Shown here: positions 51,681 through 59,800 of the stretch, in pieces
How positions within the stretch are numbered: the stretch's first letter is position 1
Layout: each line of letters begins with the position of its first letter
Assembly: GCF_014879935.1 (NCBI RefSeq)
Contig: NZ_JACSRD010000138.1
Location: forward strand, 121,828 to 185,827
Reading direction: 5' to 3'
Origin: Prosthecobacter sp.
GTDB lineage: Bacteria > Verrucomicrobiota > Verrucomicrobiia > Verrucomicrobiales > Verrucomicrobiaceae
Length of the DNA stretch: 64,000 bases
Notes under the pieces: generated by a model
Seen by the model: only the letters and a program-made list of their open reading frames with translations
Told to the model about the DNA's origin: nothing
Database searches by the model: none
Position numbers and translations under genes: made by a program

Positions 51681-51688
51681 GCCGTGCC

Positions 51689-52255
51689 TTAGACCGTCAG
51701 AATCTCCTTCTCCTTTGACACCACGTGCTGGTCGATCTCCGCGATCTTCTTATCCGTCATCGCTTGCACGTCCTTTTCCAGTCGGCGGAGGTCGTCCTCG
51801 GTGATGGCACCGTCCTTCTCGCCCTTTTTCAGGGCCTCCAACGCGTCACGACGGGCCGAGCGCACGCGCACACGGGCTTCCTCGCCCAGGGTCTTGCACA
51901 TCTTCACCATCTGCTCGCGACGTTCCTGTGAGAGGGCCGGAATCGGCAGGCGGATCACCTTTCCTTCGATGCTGCCGTTCAAACCCAGCCGCGACTCACG
52001 GATCGCACGGTCGATGTCCTGCAACGTGGCCGGATCGAAGGGCTCGATGCGGATCAGCCGCGCGTCCGGCGTGGTGATCATCGCGAGCTGCTTCATCTTC
52101 ATGTGGCTGCCGTAGCTCATCACATGCACGTCCATGTTTTCGACCAGTGTCGGCGATGCCTTGCCGGTGCGCACTGTGGCAAATTCGTGGATGGCATGTT
52201 CCACGGCCTTCGTCATGGCCTCGTCGGCCTCCATGATGGTCATTTCAGGGTCCAT
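51689..52255 (-). CDS. frr: Ribosome recycling factor
   Basis: A 188-residue RRF. With EF-G it splits the post-termination ribosome. Conserved features: FATVRTGKASP, IEPFDP, IRESRLGLNGSIEGKVIRLPIP and LTQERR-like SQERREQMVK. The start at 52255 gives the usual N-terminus with the EADEAMTKAVEH helix. It follows pyrH after 44 bp on the same strand, the standard pyrH-frr order. Confidence 0.95.
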   Translation of the reverse strand: MDPEMTIMEADEAMTKAVEHAIHEFATVRTGKASPTLVENMDVHVMSYGSHMKMKQLAMITTPDARLIRIEPFDPATLQDIDRAIRESRLGLNGSIEGKVIRLPIPALSQERREQMVKMCKTLGEEARVRVRSARRDALEALKKGEKDGAITEDDLRRLEKDVQAMTDKKIAEIDQHVVSKEKEILTV

Positions 52256-52299
52256 AGGCTTGATACTTCGACCAGCACCTCCCGGAATGCAATCGGGCA

Positions 52300-53037
52300 T
52301 CAGCCCTTCGCATCCACCAGCGTGCCGATGTGCTCACCCGTGAGCGCACGGCGGATGTTGTCCGGCTCGTTCATGCTGAAGACACCAATGGGCATGTTGT
52401 TCTCCATGCACAGCGAGAACGCCGTGGCGTCCATCACCTTGAGCTGGCGTGTGAGGCACTCGTGAAAGCTGATGCGGTCGAACTTCTTCGCGTCCGGATT
52501 CTTGTTCGGATCGGCGTCGTAGATGCCATCGACCTTCGTCGCCTTCAAAACGATCTCCGCGTTCACCTCGCTGGCACGCAGCGCGGCCGTCGTGTCGGTG
52601 GAGAAGAAAGGATTGCCCGTCCCTGCGGCGAAGATCACCACGCGGCCGAGTTCGAGATGGCGCATGGCCTTCCGGCGCACGAACGGCTCGGCCACATTGT
52701 CCATCTTGATCGCGCTTTGCACACGCGTCGGCACGTCCATCGCCTCCAGCATGCTCTGCACAGCCAGCGAGTTCATCACGGTGGCCAGCATGCCCATGTA
52801 ATCGGCCGTGGCACGCTCCATGCCTTTGTTCGAGGCGCTCACGCCGCGCCAGAAATTGCCGCCACCCACCACCAGGGCGATCTCCAGGCCGGTCTGATGC
52901 GCCGCCTTGATCTGCGCCGCCATGTCCTCGACGATCGGCGGGCTGATGTTGTCCGCGCTCCCCGGCTGCCTCAATGCCTCGCCGCTGAGTTTGAGCAGAA
53001 CACGACGATATTTACGAGGAGAAGCGGAGTCAGGCAT
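52300..53037 (-). CDS. pyrH: UMP kinase
   Basis: A 245-residue amino-acid-kinase-fold enzyme. It phosphorylates UMP to UDP. Motifs: KLSGEAL, VVGGGNFWRG, ADYMGMLATVMNSLA, AAGTGNPFFSTDT and ATKVDGIYDADPNKN. The ATG at 53037 begins MPDSASPRKYRRVLLKLSGEAL. tsf and rpsB, which often precede pyrH, are absent; the upstream gene is divergent (76 bp). Confidence 0.96.
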   Translation of the reverse strand: MPDSASPRKYRRVLLKLSGEALRQPGSADNISPPIVEDMAAQIKAAHQTGLEIALVVGGGNFWRGVSASNKGMERATADYMGMLATVMNSLAVQSMLEAMDVPTRVQSAIKMDNVAEPFVRRKAMRHLELGRVVIFAAGTGNPFFSTDTTAALRASEVNAEIVLKATKVDGIYDADPNKNPDAKKFDRISFHECLTRQLKVMDATAFSLCMENNMPIGVFSMNEPDNIRRALTGEHIGTLVDAKG

Positions 53038-53113
53038 GAAAGAGCGGATTTGACCCATAAAGCATGAGCGCAGGGGCCTTGCAAAGCCAAATCTGCTGCG
53101 GCATGCATCGCGC

Positions 53114-54277
53114 ATGAAAGAAGACCCGACCATCCCGCCTGACGCCCGTTTTGAGACCCGTGCCATCCACGTTGGCCAGGACTGGCGCAGCGAAACCGGC
53201 GCCGTGATCCCGCCGATCTACATGACCTCGACCTTCGAGACGGGCAACCCTGGCGGCTTCGACTACACACGCAGCGGCAATCCGAACTTCCGCAACCTCC
53301 AGGCCACGCTGGCCAGCCTCGAAAACGCGAAGCATTGCACCGCGTTCGCCAGCGGCATCAGCAGCATCAGCGCCATCATGTTTTCACTGAAGGCGGGCGA
53401 TGTCATCCTCTCCGAGGAGCAGATCTACGGCGCGACCTACCGGCTCTTCGAACGCGTGCTGCGTCGCTTCAACATCACGATCAAATACGCCAACCTCTCC
53501 AACCCGGCGAACTACGGCCTCATCACGCAGCTCAAACCGGCGCTTGTCTGGCTCGAATCGCCGACCAATCCGCTGCTGAAGGTCCTCGATATCCAGGCGA
53601 TCAGCGATGTTGCCCACAGCGTCGGCAGTGTCGTCGCCGTGGACAACACTTTCGCCTCCAGCCTGCTGCAGCAGCCGCTCGATCTCGGGGCCGACCTCTC
53701 CCAGCTCAGCACCACCAAGTACACCAACGGCCACAGCGACTGCCTCGGTGGAGCCGTGTGCACGAACAACGATGAGTGGCAGGAAAAGATGATCTTCGCG
53801 CAAAAAGCGCTCGGTCTGCAGCCCAGCCCCTTCGACGCCTGGCTCGTCGCCCGCGGTGCGAAGACCGAGGCCGTGCGTCTGGAGCGCCACAGCGCGAACG
53901 CCTTGGAACTGGCCAGGCGCCTGGAGGGCCGCAAAGGCGTCAAGGGCGTGAAGTATCCTTTCCTGCCCAGCCATCCGCAGCACGAACTCGCCAAGAAGCA
54001 GATGAAAGCCGGCAGCGGCATGCTCCTGGCCGATTTCGGCCTCAGTTACGCCGACACCCTCGCGTTCATCCGTCGTCTGCGGCTTTTCACCCAGGCGGAA
54101 AGCCTCGGCGGCATCGAAAGCCTCGTCGCCCATCCCGCCAGCATGACCCACGCCTCGATTCCCAAAGAAACCCGCGAAGCCGCCGGCGTCACCGACGGCC
54201 TCGTCCGCTTCTCCGTCGGCATCGAGCACGTCGAGGATCTGTGGGCGGACATCGATGCAGCTTTGGCAAAGAAGTGA
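53114..54277 (+). CDS. Trans-sulfuration PLP enzyme (cystathionine gamma-synthase / lyase type)
   Basis: A 387-residue Cys/Met-metabolism enzyme. PLP is bound by Lys202 in STTKYTNGHSD. Other family motifs are HVGQDWRSETGAVIPPIYMTSTF, YTRSGNP, ASGISSISA, ESPTNPLLKV and VDNTFASS. It could be a cystathionine synthase, lyase or O-acetylhomoserine sulfhydrylase; the sequence does not decide. A second, different enzyme of the superfamily follows 102 bp downstream. Confidence 0.9.
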   Translation: MKEDPTIPPDARFETRAIHVGQDWRSETGAVIPPIYMTSTFETGNPGGFDYTRSGNPNFRNLQATLASLENAKHCTAFASGISSISAIMFSLKAGDVILSEEQIYGATYRLFERVLRRFNITIKYANLSNPANYGLITQLKPALVWLESPTNPLLKVLDIQAISDVAHSVGSVVAVDNTFASSLLQQPLDLGADLSQLSTTKYTNGHSDCLGGAVCTNNDEWQEKMIFAQKALGLQPSPFDAWLVARGAKTEAVRLERHSANALELARRLEGRKGVKGVKYPFLPSHPQHELAKKQMKAGSGMLLADFGLSYADTLAFIRRLRLFTQAESLGGIESLVAHPASMTHASIPKETREAAGVTDGLVRFSVGIEHVEDLWADIDAALAKK

Positions 54278-54286
54278 GCCGGGGCA

Positions 54287-54364
54287 AACCGCTGATCAGA
54301 CGCCAATCTGACGCTGATGAATGAATCCCTTTATTAGCGTCTGATTAGCGTCATATCAGCGGTT
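54287..54364. repeat. 78 bp palindrome between the two trans-sulfuration genes
   Basis: Two 32 bp arms beginning AACCGCTGAT, inverted relative to each other with five mismatches, and separated by 14 bp. Each arm contains two GACGC(T/C)(A/G)AT-like units. Related AACCGC...GACGC repeats are widespread in PVC genomes (recollection, not searched). Confidence 0.8.
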
Positions 54365-54379
54365 CAAACCCCGATTTAG

Positions 54380-55861
54380 ATGACCGACCTCTTCAAAAAC
54401 CCTCTTTGCAACGCCGAGGATCTCGGCAAGGCGATCCCTGATCACGAACTCGGCGTGTCGGTATGTCTGCCGTTGTGGAAGCACGTCATCGGCTACGAGG
54501 AGGGCGATCAGGAGATCGTTTCCAAATTCAAATCCGGCTACCCCCGCTTTTGCTGCCCGCCAGCCATCACGCGGCTGTTTGAAGCAGCGGAAAAGGATTT
54601 CGCAGGTGCTGGTGAACGCTGCCTTGTCTTTCCGCGTGTCGTGCATGCGGAACGCTGCGTGAAGTTCATCGAAACCGGCCGTGCGGTCGAATGGACCGCG
54701 CACCAACTCGGCGTCGCCGTATTTCCGGCCGACAGTTACGTCAAGGCACGCAAGTTCTGGCGCTTCTGCGGCGAATGCGTGAGCACACGGCAGGCCTGCG
54801 ATGCCTTGGGTGAGCACGTAAGCGAAGCGACCGCCGAGGACGGCAAAGCAGCGAACCGCACCATCCGCGAACGCATCGCGCAACTCGCCGGACAGCAGCC
54901 GGAGGATGTGTTTCTCTTCCCTTCCGGCATGGCGGCGAACTTTGCGGTGCATCGCATGCTCACGCATCTGTTCCCGGACCGTAAAACCGCGCAACTCGAC
55001 TTCCCGTATGTCGATGTGCTGAAGCTGCAGCAATTCTTCGGCAGCGGCGCACACTTCCTGCCGCTCATCAAAGACAGCGAGTATGATGATCTGTGCACGC
55101 TGCTGCAAAACGAGCCGCTGGCCGGCCTCTTCTGCGAAGCGCCGAGCAACCCACTGCTGCGCTGCGTCGATTTCGAGCGCTTGCTGGCCATTCGTGCCGC
55201 CGCGCAGCCTGGGGTGCCGATCATCGTCGATGACACCATCTCCACCGTCGCCCATGCCGATGCGCATCGCGTTGCCGATGTCGTCACGACAAGCCTGACG
55301 AAGAGTTTTTCCGGCGCGGGCGATGTGCTGGCAGGCAGCGTCGTGTTGAATCGTCAATCACTGCATCACGCGGCCTTCTCCGCCTTTTTGACCGCCCACG
55401 CCGATCACGAACTCTGGCGTGGCGATGCCGTGGCGCTCGAACTCAACAGCCGCGACTTCGTGCAGCGTGCCGTTACCATGAGCCGCAATGCGCAGGCTCT
55501 CGCCGATCATCTGCGTTCGCACCCAAAGGTCGATCGAGTCTGGCATGCGGCCACGGAAGGCGGACGCGGCTACGAATTCATCCGCCGCGAGAATGGCGGC
55601 CATGGCTGTCTGTTCTCCTTCACGCTCAAAGATCCCGCACAAACGAGCGCGAACTTCTACGACGCGTTGCGCGTGTGCAAAGGCCCCAGCCTCGGCACGA
55701 ATTTCACCCTCGTGTGCCCCTACACCCTGCTCGCGCATTACGAGGAGCTCGACTGGGTCGAGAGTGTCGGCGTCAGCCGCTGGCTCATCCGCGTGTCCGC
55801 CGGTCTGGAGGACACCCAGGAGCTCATCGCACGGTTTGATGAGGCGTTGGTGCTCGTTTGA
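54380..55861 (+). CDS. Cystathionine gamma-synthase-like PLP enzyme with N-terminal extension
   Basis: A 493-residue Cys/Met-metabolism enzyme. About 160 residues precede the PLP domain (GVSVCLPLWKHVIGYEEGD, PRFCCPPAITRLF), as in fungal Str2/Met-7-type cystathionine gamma-synthases. PLP Lys is Lys308 in SLTKSFSGAGDVL. Other motifs: FPSGMAANFAVH, EAPSNPLLRCVD, VDDTISTVAH and the C-terminal WLIRVSAGLED. It is not a duplicate of the gene before it. Both may work in methionine or cysteine synthesis. Confidence 0.85.
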   Translation: MTDLFKNPLCNAEDLGKAIPDHELGVSVCLPLWKHVIGYEEGDQEIVSKFKSGYPRFCCPPAITRLFEAAEKDFAGAGERCLVFPRVVHAERCVKFIETGRAVEWTAHQLGVAVFPADSYVKARKFWRFCGECVSTRQACDALGEHVSEATAEDGKAANRTIRERIAQLAGQQPEDVFLFPSGMAANFAVHRMLTHLFPDRKTAQLDFPYVDVLKLQQFFGSGAHFLPLIKDSEYDDLCTLLQNEPLAGLFCEAPSNPLLRCVDFERLLAIRAAAQPGVPIIVDDTISTVAHADAHRVADVVTTSLTKSFSGAGDVLAGSVVLNRQSLHHAAFSAFLTAHADHELWRGDAVALELNSRDFVQRAVTMSRNAQALADHLRSHPKVDRVWHAATEGGRGYEFIRRENGGHGCLFSFTLKDPAQTSANFYDALRVCKGPSLGTNFTLVCPYTLLAHYEELDWVESVGVSRWLIRVSAGLEDTQELIARFDEALVLV

Positions 55862-55878
55862 ACTGCGAGCCGAACCGT

Positions 55879-56355
55879 TTACCTCAGCACGGTCTCGAGC
55901 TGGCTTTCCGGAAGACTCATCGGATGCCCCTCCCACACCACCTTGCCTTCTTTGTCGAGGATCATCGCATGCGGAATGCCGCGGATGCCGAAAGGCTTCG
56001 CAAACTTGCCGTTCGCGTCGAGCGCCACGTGGTAGTCGATCGGGGTCTTCCTGACAAAGGCGTTCACCGTGGAAAGGTCCTCATCGGTCACGCCAATGAT
56101 CTCCAGTCCCTTGTCCTTGTACTTTTTGTAAACCTCGTTGAGGTGGGGGATGCTCGTGCGGCACGGCGGGCACCACGTGGCCCAGAATTCAACGATGAGC
56201 GGTTTCCCCGTGAGCACCGGGTCCTTCCCTTTGAAGCGGAGTTTGTCCACCTTCACCACGGTGCCGGTGTTGTCTTTGCTGGCGGTCGCCAGCACGTTCG
56301 GGAGGACGAAAAGGCTGCCCAGAAGCAGCGCGACGAATGCGATTTTGGATTTCAT
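55879..56355 (-). CDS. TlpA-like thioredoxin-fold protein, exported
   Basis: A 158-residue exported protein (MKSKIAFVALLLGSLFVLP). The redox motif is Cys62-Pro-Pro-Cys65 in EFWATWCPPCRTS. GIRGIPHAMILDKEGKVVW holds the cis-Pro loop. It belongs to the TlpA/ResA group that reduces disulfides in the periplasm, for example for cytochrome c maturation. That is of interest given the two haem-binding giants in this window. Confidence 0.9.
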   Translation of the reverse strand: MKSKIAFVALLLGSLFVLPNVLATASKDNTGTVVKVDKLRFKGKDPVLTGKPLIVEFWATWCPPCRTSIPHLNEVYKKYKDKGLEIIGVTDEDLSTVNAFVRKTPIDYHVALDANGKFAKPFGIRGIPHAMILDKEGKVVWEGHPMSLPESQLETVLR

Positions 56356-56446
56356 GGCTGTGAGCGTGATTGCGGCCGCGATTAAACAGAACGGCGCATC
56401 GCTTGTAAATCCCATTCGCGGAGGCGCGGCAATTGGCCGTCTTAAT

Positions 56447-56707
56447 TTACCTCCCCGACCTCCGGCGCCACGTATGCACCAGAAAATGCCCCAGCCCGCT
56501 GAACTTGAACTTCGGGTCCACCCAGCGCTCGATCACGTAGAAAGCGAAATAATAGGCCCGGCAGAAGCCCCATACACACAGCGCGAGTAGCACCGCGTTG
56601 CGCCAGCTCCAGTTCTCGATGAGCAGGATCCCGGCGGAGAGAACGCCGATGAGGAGAAACAGCCAGCCCTTGAGCCACATGGCCTTGGTGCTTTTGAGAT
56701 CGCGCAT
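56447..56707 (-). CDS. Small inner-membrane protein
   Basis: An 86-residue protein with two hydrophobic helices (about 13-30 and 38-58; WLFLLIGVLSAGILLIENW and AVLLALCVWGFCRAYYFAFYV), followed by a basic C-terminus. No family recognised. It lies between the thioredoxin-like gene and the second 101 bp element. Confidence 0.6.
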   Translation of the reverse strand: MRDLKSTKAMWLKGWLFLLIGVLSAGILLIENWSWRNAVLLALCVWGFCRAYYFAFYVIERWVDPKFKFSGLGHFLVHTWRRRSGR

Positions 56708-56726
56708 GGTCTGGGATGATGAGTTT

Positions 56727-56827
56727 CGCGGCAGCGTTTTGGAGTGCTCCAGCCCTCTGGAGCTTTTCGCGGGCCTGGAGTCATTCGAAAGCGCCGGAGG
56801 GCCGGCGCACTCCAGGACGCTATCGCG
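56727..56827. repeat. 101 bp palindromic element, copy 2
   Basis: The second copy of the element at 1790-1890, the same length and orientation. Terminal repeats: CGCG-2nt-AGCGT...TGGAGTGC. The two variants of the terminal dinucleotide (AT and GC) are on opposite ends in the two copies. It lies just downstream of the stop of the FG-GAP dehydrogenase gene. Confidence 0.8.
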
Positions 56828-56835
56828 TGCTTTGG

Positions 56836-59800
56836 TTACTTCTTCTCCAGCCGCACATAGTCGATGCCAACCATGTTCGACGGAATCGCATCGGGGTTCG
56901 GCGGAGCGAGCGTGAAGGTCAGTTTGTGCTCACCCGCGGTCAGTTCGTGAGTGCCCCACTCCTTTTCGCCGGTGTGGAGGACTTTGGGGTTGTTGTAGCC
57001 ATCGAACGAGGACGCCACGGGCTTGCCATCGAGCGTGATGCTCACCACGCCGTAATCACGCGCCATCGTCAGCGCGCCGTAAAGCGTGTACTTGCCCGCT
57101 TCCTTCACCGGAATGGCCAGCGTGAGCTTCTGATCCGGCTTGCCGCCGGTCCACCAAAGCTGCGCCGCGCCGCTCCAGTCGTTGCCGAAGCCGCCCATGC
57201 CTTGCTTGCCCGTTTTGCCGCCCGTGATTTCGAGCACCTTGAGCGATTCGCCTTCGAGGGCTCCGGGTATTGTAGTCCCGGCTTTAGCCGGTCCTCCTGA
57301 GCCGCCTGAAGGCGGGACTACAGAACCACTCTGCAAATACTTCACGAGATCGACGACCATCTCCGGCTGCAAGGCATCAAACAGCCCTTCAGGCATCGTG
57401 CTGAGCTTGGAGACCTCGCGCTTGGCGATGTCCGCCTGCGGCAGCGTGAACTCCACACCGCCCATCATGGCGATCTTCACGGCGGCGGGGTTTTCTTCTT
57501 TGATGACGCCGCTCATGACGCGGCCATCCTTCATGGTGAAGAGGTTGAGCTGGTAAGCTTTGCCGATCACGGCGTTCGGATCGAGCACGTTTTCGAGCAG
57601 GTAGTTCAAATCGGCGCGATTGCTGCCGGTGATGTCGGGGCCGACGTTTTGGCCTTCGCCGAAGAGTTTGTGGCATTGGCCGCAGGTGGCGGTGTAGAGC
57701 ATCTTGCCCTTCGCGAGGTCGCCCTTGGCCAGTTTGGCGGGCGTGAGGAGGTCGCGATACTTTTTCGTGCGCTCGGCGAGGTCGGCTTTCGGCGCGTTGA
57801 CATCGCCCCAGGCGGATTTGATGAGGGCGTTGATCTCCGCGTCGTCGAAGGCTGTGAGCTGGCGCACCAAAAACGGCGAAAGAGCCGTCGCGGGCACGGT
57901 TTTGGTCTCGACGGCCTTCAGCAGTGCTTTCGAGCCTTCTTTGGTCGAGGCGAGCGTGTTCACCGCATCGGGCAATTCGTTCGCGGAGAGCTTTGGAAGC
58001 GCCGCACCGAGGATTTTCGGCGTTTCGGCATCTTTGAGCGAGGCGAGCGCCTGAATCGCCTTTCGACGCAGCGAGGCCGGTGCGTCGTTTTGGAGGAGTT
58101 GGAGCAGGGTTTTGGCTGTGGAGGCGTCTTTGGCCTGAAGGAGCACGTTGAGGGCGTTTTCGCGTTCGCTGGTCCGAGCGCTCGCGGAGCCGAGAAGGTC
58201 GCGATAGGTCGCCAGAGCCGTTTCGATGCCCATGGAGGCTTCGAGTTCGAGCAAAGTGGCTGCGGCTTTAGCCGCATCTGGATGAGGTTCGGCTAAAGCC
58301 GAAGCCACTTTCTGGCGCAGCGCGTCCCAGCCATCCGGTTTCGTGATCTGGTGCCCATTTCGCGCGGCCTGGACCAACGCATTCAGCAAATCGAGCTTCA
58401 AAACGGCATCCGGCGTCTCCGCGGCCAGTTTGAGCAAGCTCGTGCGTCCCGCGTCATCCGACGAGAGGCGTCGATAGATGAACTGCGTTACCTTCGGCAT
58501 CTTCGACACCTTCGCGAGCTGCATCCCCACCGCCGGGTCCGCCGCCACCACCGGCTCGATGCCATACCAGATGAGCAGCGGGATCATCGGATCGTCCTTG
58601 TCCTCGCCATGCTTGAGGAGCGCGGTGGCGAGGTCTTTGCGTTGATCTTGTGGGATGCGTTGAAGCGCGGAGGCGAGTTCGCGGCGGACGATGGGGTCCA
58701 TAGGCGTGGCCGATGCCAGCTCCAACGCATAGGCGATGAATGAGTCGGCATTTTTTTGCTCTTCAACATTGGCTGGCAGAGGTTGAAGCCAGTGCTTCTC
58801 GCTAAGGCAGCGTATTCCTTGAACTCGCATAGTTGGTTCAGTGGCATCACGACTCACCATGAGAGAAGTCGAATTGAGAACATCGACCAAGCGGACAGCC
58901 CAAAGCGCACGCAGTTTCTGCGTGGTAGAAACTCCATCGTTGGTAACGGCATCTCCGAAGACTGTTAGCAACGGATCGATGGCATCCCGCAGATTACCAG
59001 CCTGACCAGAAAGTTGGGATACTTTCTCCATCAGCACCCTTCTCGCCATCCGCGAAAACCAATCGTTCTCCGCCTGCACGGCGAGTTTCGCCAGTGTTTC
59101 ATCGCTTTCCTTGGCGAGATCGAACGGGGCTGTTGGAGTGTAGGCTTTAGCCGATGTATGGGAGCTTCCAGAGTCGGCTAAAGCCTGGACTCCAACTCCG
59201 CCTTCGTAAGTCACTCGATAAATGCGCCCATTGCTGCGATCCCAGTGCTCCACGGCGCCGCTGCCGCGGTGGCAGATTTGCTGGTCGCTCCAGTCGCTGA
59301 CGTAGAGGGCGCCGTCGGGGCCGACCTTTTGCGTGACGGGGATGAAGTGCATGTCGTTCGCACGAAGGAAGTCGGCGGCGTGTTTGCCGATGTAGGTGCT
59401 GGCGTGCGGGTCGGTGTAGTTCGCGACGAGGCGATGGCCGTGGAGGTTGCCGAAGAGGAGCTGGTTGCGATACGTCGGCGGGAAGAGGCTGCTCTGGTAG
59501 ATGGCGAGGCCGCAGTGCGCGTGACCGCCGCCGAGCGCGTTGGTGTCGTTGTTCATCACGCCTGCGCCGGTCGTTTTGTCGAAGGTGACATCGGGTCGCG
59601 GATTGCCGGCGTAGTGCGCGTGGTCGGCGATGGTCTTGATGTCCTCGTAGGTGTGCGCGTTGAAGTGCTGCCCGGCCTGCCGTTGATACCGTCCGCCGGG
59701 GACGATGTGGTAGAGATGCGGAATGACGCACGCGGTGACGAACCACTCGCCATGCTGGTCGTAATCGAGCCCCCACGGGTTGCTGGTGCCATGCGCGAAG

